From positions 17,565-81,564 of the forward strand of contig JACPYS010000050.1 in assembly GCA_016195915.1 (NCBI GenBank): DNA of 64,000 bases, given 5' to 3'. Under the pieces are notes generated by a model. It was not told the DNA's origin. It did no database searches and was given only the letters and a program-made list of their open reading frames with translations. This DNA is from Betaproteobacteria bacterium (lineage in GTDB: Bacteria; Pseudomonadota; Gammaproteobacteria; Burkholderiales; SG8-39). Positions 24,098 to 31,227 of this stretch are shown here, piece after piece (position 1 is the stretch's first letter; every line of letters starts with the position of its first letter). The translations under genes were made by a program, and so were the position numbers.

Positions 24098-24856
24098 ATG
24101 GACTGTTTTGCGATGAAGAAATCCGTAAGCGCAGCGGTTTGTCTTGCATTGGCTGCGGGCTGTGCTTCTCCCGGCGGTCCGCAAGGAGTCAACGATAATT
24201 CTTCCTCAGCCGAATGCAGTCCCGGAATCGCAATGGGGGTTGGCGCTTTGATCGGTGGCCTGCTTAGTTCTGGGAGTAACAGGGCCCGCGGTGCAGCTGC
24301 CGGCGCTGCTATCGGTGCACTTGCATGCCTTGCGTTCAATTATTCTTCGAAGCAAGTCAAGTCTGCTCAGCAAGTACAGCAAGAGTATAAGGCGGCACAG
24401 GGCAGTGAGCCAGAGCGCACGACGGTGACGAAATATGAGAATTCCTATCAACCGGGTACAGTGGTGCAGTCGGGAAAGCCAATGCAGGTTTCCTCATATA
24501 TTGAGGTCGTGCAGGGGCGAGACAATGTTCGTCCCACAGTCGAAGAGGAACTTGTTCTGTATCATCCAGACGGGCGCGAGGCGACAAAGACGCGTAAGAC
24601 GGCAAATGCAGGACAGGGCGCAGGCGGTTATTCCACGACATTTTCGTTGACCCTTCCTGCCGGGATTCCGCAAGGCCAGTATCCGCTTAAGACGGCGGTT
24701 TACTTAAACGGAACGAAAGCACTGGATAGAAATGCGACGCTGCAAGTCGTGATGACGAGGGACGGAGCGGTAACTGCTTCCGTTGTCGCGCGCGAGGCCA
24801 TAGACTCGAATTGGGGACCGTTTCGAGCCATCGTCCACCCAAGAGGAATGGGCTGA
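24098..24856 (+). CDS. Glycine-zipper lipoprotein (operon gene 7)
   Basis: Not assigned to a family. A 252-residue lipoprotein: 'MKKSVSAAVCLALAAGC' gives a lipobox (LAAGC) after a short leader. A glycine-zipper segment follows ('IAMGVGALIGGLLSSGSN', 'GAAAGAAIGALACLAFNY') of the kind that inserts in or crosses a membrane. A polar, beta-rich domain then carries 'VTKYENSYQPGTVVQSGKPM' and 'TFSLTLPAGIPQGQYPLKTAVYLNG', the latter looking like an Ig-like sandwich. The start is the ATG at 24098 with GGGGAG before it; an earlier in-frame start at 24059 is less likely. It closes the operon; no clear terminator hairpin follows before the thiolase repeat. Confidence 0.75.
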   Translation: MDCFAMKKSVSAAVCLALAAGCASPGGPQGVNDNSSSAECSPGIAMGVGALIGGLLSSGSNRARGAAAGAAIGALACLAFNYSSKQVKSAQQVQQEYKAAQGSEPERTTVTKYENSYQPGTVVQSGKPMQVSSYIEVVQGRDNVRPTVEEELVLYHPDGREATKTRKTANAGQGAGGYSTTFSLTLPAGIPQGQYPLKTAVYLNGTKALDRNATLQVVMTRDGAVTASVVAREAIDSNWGPFRAIVHPRGMG

Positions 24857-24928
24857 CGCAGTGGTAGTTGCAACAGACGAGTTTTTGTCAGTTAACGCTA
24901 GCCAAATCGTCGAACTGGCCGCGCCTTC

Positions 24929-25054
24929 GCCCGCCTACGCCCCGTAGCGCCCGACGATCGAAATCGACGATACGTTCTGGCTCGGAAAACCGCCGAGGTT
25001 GTGCGTCATCCCGAGCACCGGGTCCGGATGCTGGCGCTCGCCCGCGCGGCCGTT
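24929..25054 (-). repeat. Thiolase 3' end, copy C (within the intact gene)
   Basis: The end of the intact thiolase gene. The same sequence recurs at 16097-16222 (115 of 126 bases) and partly at 15172-15225 (49 of 54). All three copies have the same orientation, so the segments between them are bounded by direct repeats. Confidence 0.88.
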
Positions 25055-26137
25055 CAACTGCAGGTACATCTCATAGAGCATGCGCAGGCCCGAAGCGCCG
25101 ATCGGGTGGCCGAAGCATTTCAGTCCGCCGTCAATCTGGCAGGGCACTTTTCCCGACGCGTCGTAGAAGCCATCGAGCACGTCGCCGATCGCCTTGCCCT
25201 CTTCCGAGAGGCCGAGGTCCTCCACGGTCACCAGTTCGGTCACCGAGAAGCAGTCGTGCACCTCGAACATCGAGATGCTCTTTCTCGGGTTGTCGATGCC
25301 GGCTTCCTTGTAGGCGCGCTTCGCCGCCACGCGCGTGGTGGCGAAGTACGAGCCGTCCCAGCCGTCGTACTGCACTTCCTGGCCGTTCGAGACCGCGAGC
25401 TGTATCGCTTTCACCCCGACGAGGTCCTTCTTGCCCAGGCCGCGCGCGATGTCCGGCGTGGTGACGATGGCGCAGGCCGAGCCGTCGGAGACGCCACAGC
25501 AGTCGTACAGTCCGAGCGGGTCGGCGATCATCGGCGCCTTGAGCACGTCCTCCTCGGTGATGCGGTTGCGCAGGTGCGCCTTGGGATTCTTCGCGCCGTT
25601 GTCGTGGCTCTTGACCGAGATGTGCGCCATCGCGCGCTTCAAGTCGGAGGCGTTGACGCCGTGCTTGGCGCGGTACGCGGCGGCAAGCTGCGCAAACGAT
25701 CCGGGTGCCGAAATGTTCGCCCAGAAGAAGTTGTTCAGACCCCCGCGGCCGCGCTGCGGCAGCCCGCCGTAGCCGGTGTCCTTGAGTTTCTCCACCCCGA
25801 GCGCGAGCGCGATGTCGACCGCGCCCGAGGCCACCGCGTAGACCGCGCCGCGAAAGGCCTCGGTACCGGTGGCGCAATAGTTCTCCACGCGGGTCACGGG
25901 GATGTAGGGCAGGCGCAGCGTCATGGCAAGCGGCACGCCTGATTTGCCGACGTGCTGCTCCTCGATCGCGGTGCCGAACCAGGCAGCCTCGATCTGGTGG
26001 CGCCCGATGCCGGCGTCCTTGAGTCCCTCCTCGAATGCCTCGACCATCAGGTCCTCGGCGTTCCTGTCCCAGCGCTCGCCGAACTTCGAACACCCCATGC
26101 CGAGGATGACCACCTTGTCGCGGATTCCGGTTGCCAT
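24935..26137 (-). CDS. Thiolase family protein (SCP-2 type acetyl-CoA acyltransferase)
   Basis: A 400-residue thiolase-like enzyme expected to cleave or form 3-ketoacyl-CoA. The nucleophile Cys lies in 'NYCATGTEAFRGA' (about residue 93). The later active-site region is 'GGLKCFGHPIGASGLRM', and the C-terminal 'LGMTHNLGGFPSQNV' is the SCP-2-type ending. AGGGAGG precedes the ATG at 26137. It lies 23 bases after the HMG-CoA-synthase-like/DUF35 gene on the same strand. In such pairs a DUF35 partner often binds the thiolase and supports activity. Its 3' end is the sequence repeated elsewhere in the window, so the C-terminus may have been exchanged during insertion of the neighbouring segment. Confidence 0.9.
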   Translation of the reverse strand: MATGIRDKVVILGMGCSKFGERWDRNAEDLMVEAFEEGLKDAGIGRHQIEAAWFGTAIEEQHVGKSGVPLAMTLRLPYIPVTRVENYCATGTEAFRGAVYAVASGAVDIALALGVEKLKDTGYGGLPQRGRGGLNNFFWANISAPGSFAQLAAAYRAKHGVNASDLKRAMAHISVKSHDNGAKNPKAHLRNRITEEDVLKAPMIADPLGLYDCCGVSDGSACAIVTTPDIARGLGKKDLVGVKAIQLAVSNGQEVQYDGWDGSYFATTRVAAKRAYKEAGIDNPRKSISMFEVHDCFSVTELVTVEDLGLSEEGKAIGDVLDGFYDASGKVPCQIDGGLKCFGHPIGASGLRMLYEMYLQLNGRAGERQHPDPVLGMTHNLGGFPSQNVSSISIVGRYGA

Positions 26138-26160
26138 TTTGACCTCCCTGTGCCGGCAGA

Positions 26161-27606
26161 TTACTGCGGCGTTGCCTTCCAGAAATAGCGCACGAAGCCT
26201 CTCGCCTTGTCGTGCTCCTTGATGCGAAACATCATGCGCATCGGCATGCCGACCTCGACCTTGCCCTCGTCGACGTCGGTGAAATCCGCCATCATGCGCC
26301 CGCCGCCGTCGAACTGGATCATGCCGTAGTACGCGGGCGGATCGGGGCTGTAGGTGAGCACGTCCGCCGTGTAGGACATCACCTTCGCGCCGATGTCCGA
26401 AAACGGCTGGTCGTCCTGCGAATCGAGCGCGTTGCATTCCGGCTTCACGCAGTAGCGCCCGCGCGGAAACTGCACCGTGCCGCAGGCGCGGCAGCGACCG
26501 CCCACCAGTCCCGTGATCATGTCGCGGTTTCTGTACAGCGTCGAGAGCGGCGAACCCTTGTCCCCCTCGGCGCGCATGCCGCGTTCGAGCACGATGTGGT
26601 CGTTGAAGGCGAGGAACTTCGGGTAGTTCGCTTCCTCCCTGCGGCGCGCGAGCGAGCCTTTCACCGCGCGGCGCGGCGCAAGACCCGCGATCGCGTCGGT
26701 AACCTCGAACAGCAGCGCGTCGCATCCCTGCCCGAAGGAAGCCACCAGGATCCGGTCGCCCGCCTTTGCCTCCTCGAGCGCGTGCACCAGCATCAACAGC
26801 GGATGCGCGGCGCCGGTGTCGCCGCAGGTTGCCGCCAGCGTGTCGCGCACCGCGCCCTCGGCAATGCCGGCGCGCTTGGCGATTCCCGGCGCGACGCGCG
26901 AGAGCGTGCAGGGCATGCAGAAGTGGGTCACCGACTGCGGCTTCGCGCCACTCGCCTCCATGAGCGCTTCGATCGCACGCGGCACGATTTTCATGTAACC
27001 CTCGTCGCGGATCCAGCGCTCTTCCCACGCGTAGTCGTAGGACACGTCGCGCGCACGGAACTGCGATACGAAATCCACTGTCTCGCTGTGCGCGCCAAGC
27101 AGTCGCGCCACCGGCTTGCCGGCGCCCACCAGGAGCGCCGCCGCGCCGTCGCCGTAATGCATCTCCTGCGGACTGGCCGCCTTTGCGAGCCGATGTTCTC
27201 CTGCGGCTACGAGGATCTCCCTGCCTCCGGAGGCCGCGAGCGCGGTGGCGAGCGCCGACGTGCCGGCCCGCTGGCTTCCTGTCACGTCGAGCGAGGCAAG
27301 TGCGGAACCGAGGTTGAGCGCGTTGGCGACGATGCCCGCGTTCTGCCGGTCATCGTAGGGGTGGGTGGTCGAGGCGAGCATCAGTTGGGCGAGGCTCGCG
27401 CGCTCCCGTCCGCCGAGGCAGTCCCGCGCCGCCTCGAGCGCCATCGTGATCGAGTCCTCGTCCCAGTTGGCCATGGCGCGCTCGCCCTTGGCGAGGCCGC
27501 GCAGCCCGGGGGCGAACCAGTTGTTGGCCGCCGCGATGCTTTTTCGCTGCAGGCGCAGGCGCGGAAGGTAGGCGCCGAAGGAAAGAATGCCGATGTCGTT
27601 TGCCAT
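26161..27606 (-). CDS. HMG-CoA synthase-like enzyme fused to a DUF35 (zinc ribbon/OB) domain
   Basis: A 481-residue fusion. Residues 1-330 follow the 3-hydroxy-3-methylglutaryl-CoA synthase / ketoacyl synthase III fold: 'LSFGAYLPRLRLQRKSI', 'NWDEDSITMALEAARDCL', 'LDVTGSQRAGTSALATALA' where the catalytic Cys region lies, and 'LLMLVHALEEAKAGDRILVA'. The usual nucleophilic Cys is not seen in that stretch (Gln-Arg-Ala instead), so activity is uncertain. Residues after about 365 form a DUF35 module: a rubredoxin-like zinc ribbon with Cys in 'GGRCRACGTVQFPRGRYCVK' and 'ECNA', then an OB fold. The start is the ATG at 27606. It is co-transcribed with the thiolase downstream, and the DUF35 part probably docks to it. 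Confidence 0.85.
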   Translation of the reverse strand: MANDIGILSFGAYLPRLRLQRKSIAAANNWFAPGLRGLAKGERAMANWDEDSITMALEAARDCLGGRERASLAQLMLASTTHPYDDRQNAGIVANALNLGSALASLDVTGSQRAGTSALATALAASGGREILVAAGEHRLAKAASPQEMHYGDGAAALLVGAGKPVARLLGAHSETVDFVSQFRARDVSYDYAWEERWIRDEGYMKIVPRAIEALMEASGAKPQSVTHFCMPCTLSRVAPGIAKRAGIAEGAVRDTLAATCGDTGAAHPLLMLVHALEEAKAGDRILVASFGQGCDALLFEVTDAIAGLAPRRAVKGSLARRREEANYPKFLAFNDHIVLERGMRAEGDKGSPLSTLYRNRDMITGLVGGRCRACGTVQFPRGRYCVKPECNALDSQDDQPFSDIGAKVMSYTADVLTYSPDPPAYYGMIQFDGGGRMMADFTDVDEGKVEVGMPMRMMFRIKEHDKARGFVRYFWKATPQ

Positions 27607-27683
27607 GGGACCGCCGGATGCGAGAATGAGTATGTGCAGGCTGCACTGCAATTATGCCGCAGCCGCGTCAGGGGAGGGGTAGC

Positions 27684-29225
27684 GTGTTCCATCCGTTTCA
27701 CCATGCGTTGCGCACGCCCGGCAAGCCGGCCTACTTCATGGCAGGCTCGGGTGAAACGGTGACCTACCGCCAGCTGGAGGATCGCTCGAACCAGGGCGCG
27801 CGGCTGCTGCGCACGCTCGGCCTGCGACGCGGCGATTCGATCGCGTTGATGATGGACAACAATGCGCGCTACTTCGAAATCTGCTTTGCCGCTCAGCGCT
27901 CGGGCCTTTTCTTCACCGCGATGAGTTCGCGCCTGTCGACGGAAGAATCCGAGTACATCATCGGCGACTGCGGCGCGAAGGTGCTGGTGGTTTCGGCGAG
28001 CCTCGCCGCGCAGGCCGACGACCTGCGCGGACGCAACCCCGGATTGAGCGCGCGCTTCAGCGTCGGCGGGAAACTCGATGGCCATGAATCCTGGGAAACG
28101 GCGGCGGCCGCGCAGTCCGCCTCCCGCATCGCCGATGAAAGCGCCGGGCGCGACATGCTGTATTCCTCCGGCACCACCGGCCGGCCCAAGGGCGTGAAGA
28201 CGGAACTGCTCGACGAGGCGATCGACGCCACGAGCACCCTGATCAACGTCGCGGACAAGCTGTATTCGATGGGCCGGGATACGGTGTATCTCTCGCCCGC
28301 GCCGCTCTATCACGCGGCGCCCTTGCGTTTCAACATGACGGTGATGCGCTTCGGCGGCACAGCGGTGGTGATGGAGCATTTCGATGCCGAGGAGGCGCTC
28401 GCCTTGATCGAACGACACCGCGTCACCCACAGCCAGTGGGTGCCGACCATGTTCGTGCGCATGCTGAAACTGCCGGCCGCAGCGCGCGAGCGCTACGACC
28501 ATTCCTCGCTGCGCGTCGCGATCCACGCTGCCGCGCCCTGTCCCGCGCAGGTCAAGGAGGAGATGATCCGGTGGTGGGGCCCGGTGCTCTACGAGTACTA
28601 CGCCGGAACCGAGGGCAACGGATACGTCGCTTGCGGCTCGCAGGAGTGGCTCGCGCATCGCGGCACCGTGGGGCGGGCGCTGGTGGGCGAGGTGCGCATA
28701 CTCGATGAAGACGGGCGCGTGCTTCCGGCAGGGGAAACCGGAACCATCTACTTCGCCAACGGCCCCGCCTTCGAATACCACAATGATGCGAAGAACACGG
28801 CGCTTTCGCGCAGCCCGGAAGGCTGGTCCACGCTCGGCGACGTGGGCTACCTGGACTCCGAGGGCTACCTCTACCTCACCGACCGCAAGCACTACATGAT
28901 CATTTCGGGCGGCGTGAACATCTACCCGCAGGAGGTCGAGAACCTGCTCGTCACGCACCCCAAGGTCGCCGACGCGGCCGTGATCGGCGTGCCAAACGAG
29001 GAGTTCGGCGAGGAAGTGAAGGCGGTGGTGCAGCCGGTCGACATGCGCGCCGCGGGCGCGGCGCTCGCGCAGGAACTGATTGCGTACTGTCGTGCGAACA
29101 TTTCACACGTCAAATGCCCGAAGTCGGTCGATTTCGAGGCCGAGTTGCCGCGCCATCCGACCGGAAAACTCTACAAGCGGCTGCTGCGCGAGCGCTACTG
29201 GAAGGCCAGCGGCCGCAAGCTGTAG
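27684..29225 (+). CDS. Acyl-CoA synthetase (AMP-forming)
   Basis: A 513-residue ANL-superfamily ligase that activates a carboxylic acid to its CoA thioester through an acyl-adenylate. Landmarks are 'YSSGTTGRPKGVKTE' (phosphate loop), 'YEYYAGTEGNG' (adenine/AMP motif), 'WSTLGDVGYLDSEGYLYLTD' (ribose-binding Asp), 'ISGGVNIYPQEVEN' (hinge) and 'PTGKLYKRLLR' with the catalytic Lys. The GTG at 27684 is chosen because GGGGAGGGG lies directly upstream. It is divergent from the HMG-CoA-synthase-like/thiolase operon across 77 bases, so the three genes probably share regulation and serve one acyl-CoA degradation route. The acid it uses is not evident. Confidence 0.9.
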   Translation: MFHPFHHALRTPGKPAYFMAGSGETVTYRQLEDRSNQGARLLRTLGLRRGDSIALMMDNNARYFEICFAAQRSGLFFTAMSSRLSTEESEYIIGDCGAKVLVVSASLAAQADDLRGRNPGLSARFSVGGKLDGHESWETAAAAQSASRIADESAGRDMLYSSGTTGRPKGVKTELLDEAIDATSTLINVADKLYSMGRDTVYLSPAPLYHAAPLRFNMTVMRFGGTAVVMEHFDAEEALALIERHRVTHSQWVPTMFVRMLKLPAAARERYDHSSLRVAIHAAAPCPAQVKEEMIRWWGPVLYEYYAGTEGNGYVACGSQEWLAHRGTVGRALVGEVRILDEDGRVLPAGETGTIYFANGPAFEYHNDAKNTALSRSPEGWSTLGDVGYLDSEGYLYLTDRKHYMIISGGVNIYPQEVENLLVTHPKVADAAVIGVPNEEFGEEVKAVVQPVDMRAAGAALAQELIAYCRANISHVKCPKSVDFEAELPRHPTGKLYKRLLRERYWKASGRKL

Positions 29226-29264
29226 TCCCGTTTTTCTTTCACCAGCATCGAATTGGCATCATGA

Positions 29265-29420
29265 TGCAGTTTGATTGTTACACGCATCGAAATCCTAAGT
29301 TGGCGCGAACATACCGCCGATAGCCGACTGAAAGCGGCCGCGTTACTCAATCAACTCGTGGAGATACCGCTTACCCAGTCCATCGTTGACCGCACCATCG
29401 AACGTCGATCAATGGTATCC
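29265..29420 (+). pseudogene. VapC PIN-domain fragment
   Basis: An open frame of about 50 codons, 'IVTRIEILSWREHTADSRLK' then 'AAALLNQLVEIPLTQSIVDR', matches the middle third of VapC toxins (the 'ITRIELLGW' helix and the 'PLT..I...AI.LRR' stretch). Neither the catalytic N-terminus nor the 'PDAIIAATA' region is present. It runs straight into a fragment of an unrelated gene, so it is debris. Confidence 0.55.
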
Positions 29421-29423
29421 ATC

Positions 29424-29599
29424 AAACCAAGGCCGATCCAACTTTCTGGAAGAGCGATATTCTCTGGGTTTCGCCCAAGGATATGAAGGCATCCATCTTG
29501 CATGATGCCCGCGACCATATAACGCAAGAGGCAGTCGAAAATTCAGCGACAAGCGTGGTCCCCGAAAAGAGCATTGCTTGCCGCACAATACCAAATTAG
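29424..29599 (+). pseudogene. Type I restriction specificity subunit (HsdS) fragment
   Basis: A frame of about 58 codons ending in TAG reads 'KADPTFWKSDILWVSPKDMK', then 'DHITQEAVENSATSVVPEKS'. This matches the start of an HsdS target-recognition domain ('GTPS...P.FW.GDI.WVSPKDMK'). A complete HsdS is about 400-450 residues. No HsdM or HsdR is visible nearby. It is evidence of a lost restriction system. Confidence 0.6.
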
Positions 29600-29604
29600 G
29601 GTGA

Positions 29605-29727
29605 TACAACGGCAAGACGTACGACCGACTCGATGGGCAGAGGCTTACAGGACTGCCGGATGACCCGGTGGATCTGCCGCGCAAGGATCTTCTGCGCTGG
29701 CACAACGAAGAGCGCTTTGCCGGATAG
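29605..29727 (+). other. Orphan open-frame fragment before the MazG-like gene
   Basis: A 40-codon frame without a start codon, ending in TAG, reads 'YNGKTYDRLDGQRLTGLPDD' then 'PVDLPRKDLLRWHNEERFAG'. It reads like the C-terminus of a real protein but I do not recognise the family. It opens after a stop and may be what remains of a gene that once preceded the MazG-like gene. Confidence 0.3.
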
Positions 29728-29743
29728 GCTCTGCGGAGGCATC

Positions 29744-30091
29744 ATGATCAGCGCCAGCACCCTTCAACGTCTCCTTGCGTTCCGCCGGGAGAGAGATTGG
29801 GAGCAGTTTCATACCTTCAAGAATTTGGCGATCTCGGTTTCCTTGGAGGCCGCAGAGTTGCTTGAGCATGTCCAGTGGACACCGGAAGCCGACGTAGAGA
29901 GCGTTGTTTCCAGTCGTCGCGAGGAGATATGCAATGAGATCGCAGACATTGCCATCTACCTCACGTATATGGCGCATGATCTCGGCTTGGACATGGACGA
30001 TTGTGTTCGAAAGAAGCTGGCGCTCAACGAGGCAAAGTATCCCGTCGACAAATCCAGAGGTCGATCGGACAAGTACGACCGTTTCGAGTAG
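29744..30091 (+). CDS. MazG-like nucleotide pyrophosphohydrolase
   Basis: A 115-residue all-alpha NTP pyrophosphohydrolase of the short MazG/dCTPase (RS21-C6) class, which hydrolyses (d)NTPs to NMP and PPi. The metal-binding helices are visible: 'FKNLAISVSLEAAELLEHVQW' (ExxE set) and 'EEICNEIADIAIYLTYMA' (ExxD set). The C-terminus 'YPVDKSRGRSDKYDRF' is the family's usual ending. GCGGAGG precedes the ATG. It is the only intact gene in a stretch of broken toxin and restriction genes, and such small MazG enzymes commonly ride in defence islands. A housecleaning role is equally possible. Confidence 0.88.
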   Translation: MISASTLQRLLAFRRERDWEQFHTFKNLAISVSLEAAELLEHVQWTPEADVESVVSSRREEICNEIADIAIYLTYMAHDLGLDMDDCVRKKLALNEAKYPVDKSRGRSDKYDRFE

Positions 30092-30240
30092 CTCTGCCGA
30101 GTCAAGGTCTACGAGGTCGCTCGGCAGCCGGCTGGTGTTCGAGCGCAAGCGTTCCGAGTTTGGCGCGCTGTTCTCGGCGGCTGCAGCACTCCAATCGTGA
30201 CCAACCATCGGTTAGTGTCAGAATTTCGAGGGAGATAAGG

Positions 30241-31227
30241 ATGTCCAGACTCGAGCTGTCGGTCGCAATTGGCGACTACGATCGCACACGCGCGCTGATC
30301 GACGGCATCGTCCGCATCGACGGCGTCGATTCCGTTTGCATGACCCTGTCGCCGGAGGAGATATTCTTCCGCGCATTTCGCCACGCCGAATTCGACGTGT
30401 GCGAGCTGTCGCTCTCGAGCTATCTCGTCAAGGCCTCGCGCGGGGACTGCCCCTACGTCGCAGTGCCGGTATTCCTATCGCGCGCCTTTCGGCACACTTC
30501 GATCTACGTGCGCACCGATCGCATCAGGCACCCAGCGGATCTCAAGGGCAAGCGCGTCGGCGTGCCGGAGTATCAGCTCACCGCGATCGTCTGGGCGCGC
30601 GCGCTGCTGCAGGACGATTTCGGCGTGGCCCCGGCGGACATGACGTGGGTACGGGGCGGCATCGATACGCCCGGCCGGCCAGAGAAAGTCCCACTCGAGC
30701 TCCCGGCCGGCATCCGGCTCGAGCAAGCGCCCGAGGGCGAGACCATTTCGGCGATGCTCGATCGCGGCGAACTCGACGCGTTCATCGCGCCCCGGCCGCC
30801 GTCCTGCGCCGGTCGCAATTCGAACGTCGGGTGGCTTTTCGCCGATCCAGCCACGACCGCCAGGGATTATTTTCGCCGTACCGGAATCTTTCCGATCATG
30901 CACGTGGTCGGCGTGCGCAAGTCCCTGGCCGAGCGTCACCCGTGGTTGCCGGCGGCGGTGTTCAAGGCCTTCGAGCAAGCCAAGGCAATAGCGCTGGAGA
31001 GGCTGGCGGATACCTCGGCAAGCAAGGTGACACTGCCTTTCGTAGAGGAGCAACTCGCCGCCGCGCGCGATTTGATGGGGGCGGACTTCTGGTCGTATGG
31101 CGTGGCGCCGAATCGCCGCACGCTGGAGACCTTTGCACGGCATCACCATGCGCAGGGATTGTCGAAGCGCCTGGTGAACCTGGACGAAATGTTCCACCCG
31201 GCCACCTATGAAACAGCAAGAATCTGA
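30241..31227 (+). CDS. 4,5-dihydroxyphthalate decarboxylase-like / periplasmic-binding-fold protein
   Basis: A 328-residue protein of the Pht5-like family, which shares the NMT1/ThiY substrate-binding fold. It has no signal peptide. Marks are 'LSVAIGDYDRTRALIDG' at the N-terminus, 'FDVCELSLSSYLVKASRGDC', 'VYVRTDRIRHPADLKGKRVG' (with 'SIYVRTD' as seen), 'FGVAPADMTWVRGG' and 'LDAFIAPRPPSC'. The last part 'DFWSYGVAPNRRTLETFARH' is typical of the family. The start ATG has GAGGGAGATAAGG before it. Its end overlaps a TPP enzyme by 20 bases, so both act together, perhaps successive decarboxylations in an aromatic route. Catalysis versus binding cannot be decided from sequence. Confidence 0.82.
   Translation: MSRLELSVAIGDYDRTRALIDGIVRIDGVDSVCMTLSPEEIFFRAFRHAEFDVCELSLSSYLVKASRGDCPYVAVPVFLSRAFRHTSIYVRTDRIRHPADLKGKRVGVPEYQLTAIVWARALLQDDFGVAPADMTWVRGGIDTPGRPEKVPLELPAGIRLEQAPEGETISAMLDRGELDAFIAPRPPSCAGRNSNVGWLFADPATTARDYFRRTGIFPIMHVVGVRKSLAERHPWLPAAVFKAFEQAKAIALERLADTSASKVTLPFVEEQLAAARDLMGADFWSYGVAPNRRTLETFARHHHAQGLSKRLVNLDEMFHPATYETARI

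Noticed and set aside
24935..27028. A single 697-codon minus-strand frame joining the thiolase to the gene before it
   Set aside because: The first 300 codons are a shadow of the HMG-CoA-synthase-like gene in another frame; the thiolase has its own start and ribosome site at 26137.
30092..30240. Short frame after the MazG-like gene ending 'RSEFGALFSAAAALQS'
   Set aside because: It overlaps the MazG-like gene in part, has no start or ribosome site and no match; possibly another gene fragment but not supportable.
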